DNA of 44,467 bases from Bradyrhizobium guangdongense (GCF_006483445.1 NZ_PPPT01000119.1:1-44467), one strand, 5' to 3'; positions 24,672 through 35,704 are shown, numbered from the stretch's first letter. Numbers and translations are program-made. The notes: generated from the letters alone by a model not told the origin.

Positions 24672-26573
24672 ATGCAATTCCATCTCAACGGCTTTGAGCC
24701 GGGCGATCCCGAGATTGCCGATCCCGCCGAGCGCGTGCCGCCGTCGGGCATGCCGGGCGCCGTCCCGGCAGAGGTTGACGTCCTCATCGTCGGCTGCGGG
24801 CCCGCGGGCCTGACGCTCGCCGCGCAGCTCTCGCAGTTTCCCGACATCAAGACCTGCATCGTCGAGCAGAAGGCGAGCCGGCTGTTGCGCGGCCAGGCCG
24901 ATGGCGTTGCCTGCCGCACCATGGAGATGTTCAACGCCTTCGGTTTCGCCGAGCGCATTCAGAAGGAATCCTGCTGGATCACGGAGACGACGTTCTGGAA
25001 GCCCGACGCGAAGCAGCCGGAGCAGATCGCACGCAGCGGGCGGGTGCAGGACGTCGAGGACGGGCTATCGGAATTCCCCCATGTCATCCTCAACCAGGCA
25101 CGCGTGCATGACGGCTATCTCGACATCATGCGGCGATCGCCGACAAAACTCGAGCCGCATTATGCGCGCCGGCTGCTCGACCTCACGGTCGACCCGGCCG
25201 CGTCGCATCCGGCGACGGTCCGGCTCGAACGGGTCGATGCCGACAACGAGGGCAGGATCGAGACCGTCAAGGCGCGCTATGTCGTCGGCTGCGACGGCGC
25301 GCGTTCGGCGGTGCGCAAATCGATCGGGCGTGAGCTCGTCGGCGAATCCGCCAACCACGCCTGGGGCGTGATGGACGTGCTCGCGGTGACCGATTTTCCC
25401 GACATCCGCTTCAAATGCCTGATCCAGTCCGCCCATGACGGCAGCATGATCATCATTCCGCGCGAGGGTGGCTACCTCGTCCGGCTCTATGTCGAGCTGA
25501 CCAATCTCGATGCCGGCGAGCGCGTCGCCAATCGCAACATCACCGTCGACGACCTGATCGCGAAGGCGCGGCGCATCCTCAACCCGCATACGCTCGAGGT
25601 GAAGGAGGTCGCCTGGTGGTCGGTCTACGAGATCGGCCAGCGCCTCACCGACAAGTTCGACGACGTGCCGGAGGGCGAGGTCGCGACGCGCCTGCCACAT
25701 GTGTTCATTGCCGGCGATGCCTGCCACACCCACAGCCCGAAGGCCGGGCAGGGCATGAACGTCTCGATGCAGGACGCCTTCAATCTCGGCTGGAAGCTCG
25801 CCGCTGTACTGCGCAAACGCTCTCCCGCGAGCCTGTTGCACAGCTATTCCGCCGAACGCCGTGCGATCGCCAAGGAGCTGATCGACTTCGATCGCGAATG
25901 GGCCGACATCCTGGCCTCCGCCAAGGGCGATGGTGCGGGCGGCGACGCTGCGAAGACGCAGGACTACTTTGTGCGGCACGGGCGCTATACCGCAGGCACG
26001 GCAGCGCATTATCGGCCGTCACTCCTCACCGGCGAGGCGACTTACCAAAATCTCGCCAAGGGATTTACGATCGGCATGCGCTTTCACTCGGCGCCGGTCG
26101 TGCGTGTGTCGGATGCAAAGCCCCTTCACCTCGGCCATGTCGCCAAGGCCGACGGGCGCTGGCGGATCTATGCATTCGCCGGGACGGATGATGCGGGCAT
26201 CCGCGGCTTGTGCAACTTCCTCAGCGATGACGGGGCGTCGCCGGTGCGGCGCTATACGCCGGCCGGGGCTGATATCGACGCAGTCATTGACGTCCGCGGC
26301 GTGTTGCAGCAAGCGCATGCGACCCTCGACATCGCGAAAGTGCCGCCGCTGCTGCTGCCGGCGAAGGGGCGCTATGGCTTGCGCGACTACGAAAAGGTGT
26401 TTTGCCCCGACCTCAAAGGCGGCCAGGACATCTTTGCGATGCGCGGCATCGACCGGAGCAGGGGCTGCATGGTGATCGTGCGGCCGGACCAGTATGTCGC
26501 GCATGTGCTGCCGCTCGACGCGCACCGGGAGCTTGCGGCCTATTTCGACGCGTTCATGCTGCCGGCGGCGTGA
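24672..26573 (+). CDS. FAD-dependent aromatic-ring monooxygenase, MobA-like (3-hydroxybenzoate 4-monooxygenase / phenol 2-monooxygenase family)
   Basis: A 633-residue flavoprotein hydroxylase. The Rossmann motif is VLIVGCGPAGL (residues 38-48). The DG motif is CDGARSAVRKS near 208. The second FAD/NADPH motif is GDACHTHSPKAGQGMN near 347. A C-terminal thioredoxin-like domain typical of the phenol hydroxylase/MobA branch follows (~460-630). It would insert one oxygen atom into a phenolic acid using NADPH and O2. The N terminus (MQFHLNGFEPGDP) closely resembles MobA from memory. AGGAG lies 6 bases before ATG 24672. Substrate assignment rests on resemblance and on the divergent marR. Confidence 0.88.
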   Translation: MQFHLNGFEPGDPEIADPAERVPPSGMPGAVPAEVDVLIVGCGPAGLTLAAQLSQFPDIKTCIVEQKASRLLRGQADGVACRTMEMFNAFGFAERIQKESCWITETTFWKPDAKQPEQIARSGRVQDVEDGLSEFPHVILNQARVHDGYLDIMRRSPTKLEPHYARRLLDLTVDPAASHPATVRLERVDADNEGRIETVKARYVVGCDGARSAVRKSIGRELVGESANHAWGVMDVLAVTDFPDIRFKCLIQSAHDGSMIIIPREGGYLVRLYVELTNLDAGERVANRNITVDDLIAKARRILNPHTLEVKEVAWWSVYEIGQRLTDKFDDVPEGEVATRLPHVFIAGDACHTHSPKAGQGMNVSMQDAFNLGWKLAAVLRKRSPASLLHSYSAERRAIAKELIDFDREWADILASAKGDGAGGDAAKTQDYFVRHGRYTAGTAAHYRPSLLTGEATYQNLAKGFTIGMRFHSAPVVRVSDAKPLHLGHVAKADGRWRIYAFAGTDDAGIRGLCNFLSDDGASPVRRYTPAGADIDAVIDVRGVLQQAHATLDIAKVPPLLLPAKGRYGLRDYEKVFCPDLKGGQDIFAMRGIDRSRGCMVIVRPDQYVAHVLPLDAHRELAAYFDAFMLPAA

Positions 26574-26675
26574 GGCTTCCACCACAATTGTCTCGATCCG
26601 GCCAAAAACTGCGCTACGATGGCCCCTAGCGCGCGTCAGTCGCGCAGGACGCAACGAGACGATTGAGGAAACGAC

Positions 26676-27224
26676 ATGAGGACGACGACGAAGGCCGTGG
26701 TTGCGGCGCTGACTGTCGCGGGTGTGGCGGCGGCCCTGGTTCCAAGCTGGGCCCATGGGCCGACCCGGCAAAAGGTGCGGGAATCCATCGAGATCAACGT
26801 GCCCCAGGCCAAGGTGTGGGCCGCGATCGGCAATTTCCAGGACATGAGCTGGCTCGCGCCCGTCACCAAGACCGAAGGCGAGAAGGGCAACGAGGTCGGC
26901 GCGACGCGAAAACTGACGCTGCAGGGCGGCGCCACCGTCGACGAGGAGCTCTACAAATACGAGCCGGATATGTTGAGCTATTCGTACCGGATCACGGCCG
27001 TGGACGTGAAGGTGCTGCCGGTCACCAACTATTCCTCGACCCTGACCGTCTCGCCCGCGCCCGACGGCAAGTCGAAGGTGGAATGGGCCGGCGCGTTCTA
27101 CCGCGGCTTTCCCAACAACGATCCGCCGCCGGAGCTGAGCGACGAGGCCGCGGTAAAGGCGGTGAGCGGGCTCTACAAGGCCGGGCTCGAAGGGCTGAAG
27201 AAGAAGCTCGAAAGCGGAAGCTGA
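26676..27224 (+). CDS. Exported SRPBCC-family protein
   Basis: A 182-residue protein with an N-terminal signal peptide (TTKAVVAALTVAGVAAALVPSWA) and a single SRPBCC/START-like domain (IEINVPQAKVWAAIGNFQDMSWLAPV, a typical first strand and helix). Such domains bind hydrophobic ligands. It is followed after 3 bases by a YVTN beta-propeller gene. The pair is familiar to me from PQQ-dependent alcohol oxidation loci, but no dehydrogenase or cytochrome is present here. GAGGA provides the ribosome site before ATG 26676. Confidence 0.8.
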   Translation: MRTTTKAVVAALTVAGVAAALVPSWAHGPTRQKVRESIEINVPQAKVWAAIGNFQDMSWLAPVTKTEGEKGNEVGATRKLTLQGGATVDEELYKYEPDMLSYSYRITAVDVKVLPVTNYSSTLTVSPAPDGKSKVEWAGAFYRGFPNNDPPPELSDEAAVKAVSGLYKAGLEGLKKKLESGS

Positions 27225-27227
27225 TCC

Positions 27228-28181
27228 GTGCGCATCCTGGTTCTGGCGGCGCTCGCCGCCAGCATCGCGCTGTCAGCGGCTGAAGGCGCCTATGCCGAAG
27301 AAGCGTTCGTCACCAACCAGTTGAGCGACGATCTGACGGTCGTAGACCTTGCGACCTCAAAACCGGTTGCGACGATCGCGATCGGCGGCAAGCCCGCCGG
27401 TATCGCCGTGACCGCCGACGGACGCGTTGCCTATGTGACGAGCCCGGATGCCAAGGCGGTGACCGTCGTCGATGCGGCGGCGCGAAAGGTGGTCGGCAAG
27501 ATCGATGTCGGCGGCGGCCCGATCGGGATTGCTGTCGCGCCCGATGGTGCGACCGTCTACGTTGCCGACTGGTATGCGGCTGCCGTGCGGGTGATCGACG
27601 CGAAGTCAAACAGCGTAGCGGCGAGCATCGCGGTCGGCGCCTCGCCCTCCGGGCTCGCGGTGACGCCTGACGGCAAATTGCTGCTGTCGGCCGATCGCGA
27701 CGACGACAGCGTCTCCGTCATCGACACCGCAACACGTGTTCGGCGGACGACGATCAAGGTTGGCACGCGCCCATTCGGCGTGACTGTTGACGCCGAAGGC
27801 AAGCGCGCCTTCACCGCCAATGTCGGATCGGACGACGTCTCGGTGATCGATGTCGCCGAGGCGAAGGAGGTCGGCCGGGTGGCGGTGGGCATGCGTCCTT
27901 ACGCGGTGGCGCTGGCGCAGGGCCGCGGCTTCGTCACCGATCAGTATGGTGGCACGGTCAGCGTGTTCGACCTCGCGACGTTGAAACCGGTGAAGCGCCT
28001 TAATGTCGGCGACTACCCGGAAGGAATTGCCGCGACGGCCGACGGCAAGCGCATCATCGTGGCGAACTGGGAAAGCAACACGCTCAGCATCATCGATGCG
28101 GCCGAGCTGAAGGTGATCGGCCAGGTCACCGTCGGCGACGGCCCGCGCGCGTTCGGGGCGTTCTTGCGACGGACGGAGTAG
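27228..28181 (+). CDS. Periplasmic YVTN-family beta-propeller protein
   Basis: A 317-residue exported protein (signal peptide about 1-23, ending AYA). The rest is about seven repeats of the YVTN/YncE type, each with a VTPDGK-like turn and a (V/I)IDxA strand (for example GIAVTADGRVAYVTS and SDDVSVIDVAEAK). They should close into a beta-propeller used for protein or cell-surface interactions, not catalysis. It starts at GTG 27228, 3 bases after the SRPBCC stop, so the two are co-transcribed. Followed by a long palindromic repeat. Confidence 0.88.
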   Translation: MRILVLAALAASIALSAAEGAYAEEAFVTNQLSDDLTVVDLATSKPVATIAIGGKPAGIAVTADGRVAYVTSPDAKAVTVVDAAARKVVGKIDVGGGPIGIAVAPDGATVYVADWYAAAVRVIDAKSNSVAASIAVGASPSGLAVTPDGKLLLSADRDDDSVSVIDTATRVRRTTIKVGTRPFGVTVDAEGKRAFTANVGSDDVSVIDVAEAKEVGRVAVGMRPYAVALAQGRGFVTDQYGGTVSVFDLATLKPVKRLNVGDYPEGIAATADGKRIIVANWESNTLSIIDAAELKVIGQVTVGDGPRAFGAFLRRTE

Positions 28182-28193
28182 GGGGCGGGATTC

Positions 28194-28330
28194 GTAGGGT
28201 GGGTTAGCATGCGGTTGCGCGAAGCGCAGTCCGCAGCGTAACCCACCGCTTTGGTCTCCGCGTCGACAGACGTGGTGGGCTACGCCGCGCGGACTGCGCT
28301 TCGCGCAGCCGCGGAGCTAACCCACCCTAC
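28194..28330. repeat. Long GTAGGGTGGGTT palindromic repeat
   Basis: A 137-base inverted repeat of a second family. The left end GTAGGGTGGGTTAG mirrors the right end CTAACCCACCCTAC. The inner arms carry GCGAAGCGCAGTCCGC and GCGGACTGCGCTTCGC. Interior ACCCACC and GGTGGG copies suggest a compound of smaller units. It lies between convergent genes. Its right end contains the stop codon of the nucleoside hydrolase. Confidence 0.9.
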
Positions 28331-29256
28331 GGCACCTTCGACGCGGCGAACGCCTTCAGCTTTACGAAGAAGTCCTTCAGGATCGGATTGCGGTTGACAT
28401 AGGTGACGTAGCGGATCGCGTGCCGCCGGCGGTCGGTGCTCCACGTCATCTGATCCGTCAAAACCGGCGCCGGGATGATCACGCTGGGCGCCCACTCCGG
28501 ATTGAGCAGCCAGCCGACCGGCGCCATGTCCCAGATCTCCTTGGCCCAGCCGAGGTGATCGGAGGAATACTCCTTGAAGCGCATCGCAAGGAACGCGCCG
28601 ATGTCGCCGTGGGGTTCGACGTAGCGCTCGATCTCCGGGACGGTCGCGTGCAAATGCGAGGTGACGCCCTTGCAGGGCACGAGCACCAGCGGCACGCCGC
28701 TGTCGAGCAGCACCTGCGCGCCGCCGACGTCCTGCTTGAGGTTGAACTCGACCGTATCGGGCCATTCCAGCGCATGGCCGCCGAGCCAGACCACGACGGT
28801 ACGATCGACGATGTCGGGCGCCTTCAAAAGCGCCGAGGCGACATTGCTGATGGCGCCGATGGCGACGATGTAGAGTGGCTTGTCCGGCGAGCCGGCGCGT
28901 GCCCGGGCGATCAGGTCGTCGACCGCCGGCGCCTCCCGGGCCTGCTTGGCGGGGCCGACATAGTCGGCGACGCCGCGATGGACGAGGCCCTCGGGCGAGA
29001 CGTTCAGCCGCTCCAGCAGGCGCAGGATTTCCTGATAGCTCAGCTCCATGCCATGGCCGGGGTTTTCCGCGCGCTTGTTGAAGAACGGCACGGCATAGAT
29101 CGCCTCGACGTCAAAGCGTTCCTTCGACAACAGCATCTGGACCAGCGCGAACTGGTCGTCGATCTCGTTAAACGTGTCGGTGTCGAGCACGACGCGCAAC
29201 CGGCCTCCGGGCGGCGTCAGGAGTTTCAGGCGGGCTGCTTCCGTGATGGCCATCAT
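28327..29256 (-). CDS. Nucleoside hydrolase (IunH-type)
   Basis: A 309-residue calcium-dependent N-ribohydrolase. The metal-binding N-terminal motif reads DTDTFNEIDD (residues 25-34), a longer version of the usual DTDxGxDD. Later landmarks are AIGAISNVASAL and LGGHAL. It cleaves the N-glycosidic bond of nucleosides. Specificity is not clear because of the variant motif. ATG 29256 overlaps the TGA of the upstream HAD gene as ATGA, and GGGGA is its ribosome site. The TAG stop lies within the terminal palindrome of the repeat. Confidence 0.88.
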   Translation of the reverse strand: MMAITEAARLKLLTPPGGRLRVVLDTDTFNEIDDQFALVQMLLSKERFDVEAIYAVPFFNKRAENPGHGMELSYQEILRLLERLNVSPEGLVHRGVADYVGPAKQAREAPAVDDLIARARAGSPDKPLYIVAIGAISNVASALLKAPDIVDRTVVVWLGGHALEWPDTVEFNLKQDVGGAQVLLDSGVPLVLVPCKGVTSHLHATVPEIERYVEPHGDIGAFLAMRFKEYSSDHLGWAKEIWDMAPVGWLLNPEWAPSVIIPAPVLTDQMTWSTDRRRHAIRYVTYVNRNPILKDFFVKLKAFAASKVP

Positions 29257-29897
29257 CGTGTCCCCGGATTGCGCGGACATAGCGTGCCCGCGATCTCGTC
29301 CATCTGCGCGAACAGATGGTCCGGCGCAAGGGCCTGCAGCGCCGCCGGCGCGGCATAACCCCATGCGACCGCGCCGCAGGCAATCCCCGCACTGCGCGCG
29401 GCCTCGATGTCGCGCACCTCGTCACCGATGGCGATGACATCAGCCGGCCTTACGCCCGCGCGCCGCGTCACGCGGCGGAATTTTGTAGCCTTGCCGAACA
29501 GCGAGGCCGAGCAATCGTAGTGCGCAAACAGCGCCGCTGCCGCGCCGAGCTTCTCGCGTGCGTTGGCCTCGCTGTCCGACGTGACCAGCGCCAATGTCAC
29601 GCCGTTGCCGGCGAGCCGCCGCAGCATCGCCTCGACGCCCGGGAAGAGCGGGATGGTCGCCGCATGCTCCGCCTTCAGCCGCCGCACATAGCGGGCGATC
29701 ATCGGCAGTTTCCAGACGGGCACCTCGAGCGTGCTCAAAATCTCCCGCGACGAGGCATGGCGCAGCGTCTCGATCTCGTCATCGGCGACACGGCGGAAGC
29801 CGAAGCGATCGGCGATGTCGTTGATGGTGCGCAAAAACCACGGAAAGCTGTCGGCGAGTGTGCCGTCGAGATCGAAGATGGCGAGGGAGTAGGGCAT
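29253..29897 (-). CDS. HAD-family hydrolase (phosphoglycolate phosphatase-like)
   Basis: A 214-residue HAD phosphatase. Motif I is IFDLDGTLADS (nucleophile D9, acid D11), motif II LALVTSDSEAN, the motif III Lys in KATKFRRV, and motif IV AIGDEVRDIEAARSAG. The cap is a small helical C1-type as in Gph/PGMB. The substrate is a small phosphate monoester, not determined. The start ATG 29897 gives the family's usual N terminus. Overlaps the nucleoside hydrolase gene by four bases, so the two may work on the same nucleoside/ribose phosphate route. Confidence 0.9.
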   Translation of the reverse strand: MPYSLAIFDLDGTLADSFPWFLRTINDIADRFGFRRVADDEIETLRHASSREILSTLEVPVWKLPMIARYVRRLKAEHAATIPLFPGVEAMLRRLAGNGVTLALVTSDSEANAREKLGAAAALFAHYDCSASLFGKATKFRRVTRRAGVRPADVIAIGDEVRDIEAARSAGIACGAVAWGYAAPAALQALAPDHLFAQMDEIAGTLCPRNPGTR

Positions 29898-29929
29898 GAG
29901 AGTTGAACGGGTGACCCGCTGACAAGCGA

Positions 29930-29950
29930 TGAAAAGCGTGCTACTTTTCA
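29930..29950. promoter_or_regulatory. Palindrome upstream of the DUF433/DUF5615 pair
   Basis: A perfect inverted repeat TGAAAAG-N7-CTTTTCA, 20 bases before the DUF433 start. It lies in the 72-base gap between divergent genes and is a natural place for an autoregulating antitoxin to bind. Prediction only. Confidence 0.45.
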
Positions 29951-29969
29951 GTAGGATTTGAGGATAGCC

Positions 29970-30191
29970 ATGCGTCACGAACGGATCGAAATCAACCCGG
30001 CGATCATGGACGGCAAGCCGGTCATCCGCGGAACGCGCGTTCCGGTCGAATTGGTCCTGCGCAAGCTGGGGGCCGGCATGACCACCGAAGCCATCCTCTC
30101 CGAACATCCACGACTTGCACTTGATGATGTTCGGGCGGCGCAGGCGTTTGCGGCCGACTATCTCGCCGACGAAGACATCATCTACCGCTAA
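29970..30191 (+). CDS. DUF433 protein, probable antitoxin
   Basis: A 73-residue DUF433 protein: RIEINPAIMDGKPVIRGTRVPV (the family signature) then a helix-turn-helix-like ILSEHPRLALDDVRAAQAFAADY. In many genomes DUF433 genes precede a DUF5615 PIN-like gene as a toxin-antitoxin-like pair, DUF433 taking the antitoxin role. GAGG precedes ATG 29970. Only 4 bases separate it from the next gene. Confidence 0.85.
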   Translation: MRHERIEINPAIMDGKPVIRGTRVPVELVLRKLGAGMTTEAILSEHPRLALDDVRAAQAFAADYLADEDIIYR

Positions 30192-30195
30192 CGCC

Positions 30196-30546
30196 GTGTT
30201 CTGGCTTGCGGACGAGTGCGTTGCGTCTTCGATGGTTCGAACGCTGCGCGGTGCGGGCCACGACGTGCTTTACGTCGCAGAAGTCTCGGCAAGCTTGAGT
30301 GATGTCGAGGTGATGCAGCTCGCCTCCCGCGAAGGGCGGGTTTTGCTTACGGCAGACAAGGATTTCGGTGAGCTGGTTTTTCGTCGTGCCCAAGCAGTGC
30401 CGGGCCTAATCCTGGTCCGGATTGATCCGGACAGAACTCAACTTGCGAATGCGCGCCTGATGGAGGCCGTTGATCAGTTCGGCGAGAAACTCATAGGCCG
30501 TTACATCGTGGTGGAAGAGGGACGCCTCCGGTCTCGCCCGCTGTAG
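30196..30546 (+). CDS. DUF5615 PIN-like protein, probable toxin
   Basis: A 116-residue PIN-like domain of the DUF5615 (Mut7-C-related) type. Acidic residues stand where a nuclease centre is expected: LADECV near residue 4, SLSDVEVMQLA near 39-49, and LLTADKDFGELVF near 57-69. The pattern GHDVLYVAEV...LLTADKDFGELVFR is diagnostic of the family. It starts at GTG 30196, 4 bases after the DUF433 stop. RNase activity is inferred from the fold and has not been shown for most members. Convergent with uvrA. Confidence 0.85.
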   Translation: MFWLADECVASSMVRTLRGAGHDVLYVAEVSASLSDVEVMQLASREGRVLLTADKDFGELVFRRAQAVPGLILVRIDPDRTQLANARLMEAVDQFGEKLIGRYIVVEEGRLRSRPL

Positions 30547-30585
30547 CCAATCCTACTGACGACGTGAAACCGGCGTGAACGTCGT

Positions 30586-33564
<2,979 letters not shown>

Positions 33565-33902
33565 CCTGGTGGTCCCCAAGGAAAACCCATTTCGAAAAAC
33601 TCATTTCGAAAAATTCATGGCGCACGGAACGCGCCGGCATGCCGACGCGCCTCTCCGGGAACCGGGGATGGCGCCACTGGGTATGCAGCGAACGTAGGAA
33701 GAACGGCGACGGATTTCCAGAGGCGTTTGCGACTCGTCAACGGATTGTTGGCCACGTGGCGGGACGTGGCAGGAGGCCCTTCCGAAGGGGCTCGCTCCGG
33801 CCGCGAATGGCGTGCGACCGGTCGCTCGGTTTTCGCTACTATTTCAGATTGTGTCATGATACAATAATCGTATTGCTGATTATTCGATTTTGGACGCTTC
33901 GC
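33565..33902. other. Divergent intergenic region, uvrA / thermolysin-like gene
   Basis: Contains the uvrA SOS box (33690-33704) and, close to the other gene, an unusually AT-rich stretch (33856-33892) with an inverted repeat AATAATC (33863-33869) / GATTATT (33878-33884), spacer 8. The latter may be a promoter/operator of the plus-strand gene. No protein gene seen. Confidence 0.5.
33690..33704 (-). promoter_or_regulatory. LexA (SOS) box of uvrA
   Basis: GAAC-GTAGGAA-GAAC on the plus strand, i.e. GTTC-N7-GTTC read toward uvrA. This is exactly the direct-repeat operator known for alphaproteobacterial LexA. Located 126 bases before the uvrA start. Confidence 0.8.
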
Positions 33903-35636
33903 ATGGAAGTATTTGCGAAGATGGCGTTTTTCACAGCGGCCGGCCTGGTCCTCCTGGCCTGCAACATCTGGCTTGCGACCACCATCCTGCAGGCCTTCAG
34001 GGGTGGAGACCTGGTCATCGCGCCGGTCAAGGTCATTGGCGGGACCGGAAATGCTTCCGCAGAGGGAGAGACACTGGCGCGCTTGATCATTGCGCGACTG
34101 CATACCCGCGAGTGGGAGCTGCAACAGTCCCAATCGTCGCTCAAGGACGAGAAGCAGCAGGTCAGGCTGGAGAAGGAGGAGGCCGCCGCAGTCGCGGCGG
34201 CAGCCGCAGTTCCGCACGGCGTGACGGCCGGCATCCTTGGAACGCCGAAAACAGCCGTCCTGAACGCGCAATTGTTCGAACCCACCAGCATCGACGTCAA
34301 GGTCGGCGGCGTCGATGTCGGAGGATTGCTGCCGAGCATCCAGCGCTGGTTCGCGCAGGATCGGACGCTGTCATTTGCAGTTTCATGGGAAGGAAAGTCG
34401 GCGATCGTCGCCGGCAATATCGACGCGCTCGGCCTCGGCAAGACGAAGCCGCTCTGGATGACGATCGATGATGCAACCGAGAAATCGGTCGCCGATGCCA
34501 TTGCTCTGGCTCTCATTCACAGGCGATGGGCCAAAGACAGCCCCGAATTCGGCGAGCTGCAGGACGATGAGTTCTCAAATCTGGTGAACTCCATCGGCGA
34601 AATCGCGCGGATCAACCGCCGCGTCATCACGTACAAGGTCGCGGCCAAATCGGATTTCGAGCGCATCTTCGTCAGCGTCGGACCGCTGACGGATCGCATC
34701 GCCGGATGGAACGAGTTGACCTATTTCGCGGCCTCGATCGCGGAGGGGGCCGAGGAATATGATCGCGCGCTGGCACTTTATCGTCGTGTCCAGGCCTCCA
34801 AAGAGTCCAAATTCGACACGAAGAGCCTGGCGACGAAGATAGCCGGGCTGGAAGCGTTGATCGCGAAGGCGACACCTGATCGCGACAGTCTCGCCGTGCA
34901 GAGGATGAGGAAGCATCTCGCCGATGCAACCCACATTCTGAACGGCCTGTTCGGTTCGAATCTGGCCGAGCCGGAGATCAACCTCCTCGCAAACGACTAT
35001 CTCAATGCCTATTGGGACGGGGAAAAAATCAACGCTCCGCCGCGCGTTCAGAACATCCCCGACATCATCTATCATGAAGCGGCATTCCCGTTCATCCTGG
35101 CGCGGTGGCATTACGAGTATTCCGGTCAGGAGGGGGCGCTCGTCCAATCCTATACGGACGTGCTGACCTCGCTGATCAAGCAGAAGGTGCTGAACCAGAC
35201 GGCGCAGACGGCGGATTGGGTCATTGCGCCCGGTGCCATTTCATGGATCACGGGCAAGAATGATCCTGCGGACACGCGCCCCCTGAGGTCGATGAAATCG
35301 CCGGGCACGGCTTACGACGACGCCATCGTGGGCAAGGATGCCCAGCCCGATCATTTCAGCAAGCTCGTTACGCAGTCGAGCAGCCTCGCCGATGACAACG
35401 GCGGCGTCCACATCAATTCCGGAATTCCAAACCGCGCCTTCTACGAGGCCGCGATGCAAATCGGCTCGGAAAGCGCCGGGAAGATCTGGATCGCGAGCCT
35501 CGAGCAATTCAAGCCCCATCTTGACCTGCGCACGGCCGCGAAAGTCATCTACGGCACGGCGGTGAAGTTGCACGGTTCCGACAGCAGCGAAGCGAAGGCC
35601 GTCAAGGCGGGCTTCAACACGGTCGGCCTGCTGTAG
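33903..35636 (+). CDS. Membrane-anchored protein with a degenerate thermolysin-like (M4) domain
   Basis: A 577-residue protein: an N-terminal transmembrane anchor (MAFFTAAGLVLLACNIWLATTI), an unrecognised domain of about 270 residues (Ala-rich helix at ~95-105, then mixed alpha/beta), and a C-terminal M4 peptidase-like domain. That domain shows NAYWDG (368-373), HEAAF (391-395), GALVQSYTD (411-419), a RSM...P...QPDH block and DNGGVHINSGIPN (H503). Compared with thermolysin HELTH...NEAISD, two zinc ligands are changed (His to F395, Glu to Q415), while H391, E392, D419 and H503 remain. It is therefore probably not an active peptidase. The start is uncertain: ATG 33903 or 33921, with weak ribosome sites. 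Confidence 0.75.
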   Translation: MEVFAKMAFFTAAGLVLLACNIWLATTILQAFRGGDLVIAPVKVIGGTGNASAEGETLARLIIARLHTREWELQQSQSSLKDEKQQVRLEKEEAAAVAAAAAVPHGVTAGILGTPKTAVLNAQLFEPTSIDVKVGGVDVGGLLPSIQRWFAQDRTLSFAVSWEGKSAIVAGNIDALGLGKTKPLWMTIDDATEKSVADAIALALIHRRWAKDSPEFGELQDDEFSNLVNSIGEIARINRRVITYKVAAKSDFERIFVSVGPLTDRIAGWNELTYFAASIAEGAEEYDRALALYRRVQASKESKFDTKSLATKIAGLEALIAKATPDRDSLAVQRMRKHLADATHILNGLFGSNLAEPEINLLANDYLNAYWDGEKINAPPRVQNIPDIIYHEAAFPFILARWHYEYSGQEGALVQSYTDVLTSLIKQKVLNQTAQTADWVIAPGAISWITGKNDPADTRPLRSMKSPGTAYDDAIVGKDAQPDHFSKLVTQSSSLADDNGGVHINSGIPNRAFYEAAMQIGSESAGKIWIASLEQFKPHLDLRTAAKVIYGTAVKLHGSDSSEAKAVKAGFNTVGLL

Positions 35637-35679
35637 CTCGGCGGCGATCGGGAGATGCCGGTCGCGATGCTGAAAAGCA

Positions 35680-35704
35680 AAAGGCCGGCACGAGGCCGGC
35701 CTTT
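35680..35704. terminator. Bidirectional terminator between convergent thermolysin-like and porin 1 genes
   Basis: A perfect 9-bp stem AAAGGCCGG (35680-35688) / CCGGCCTTT (35696-35704), 7-base loop CACGAGG. Runs of A on the left and T on the right allow termination in both directions. Confidence 0.85.

Noticed and set aside
25065..26009. A 314-codon open frame opposite the FAD monooxygenase
   Set aside because: Shadow of a clearly conserved flavoprotein gene. No recognisable motif.
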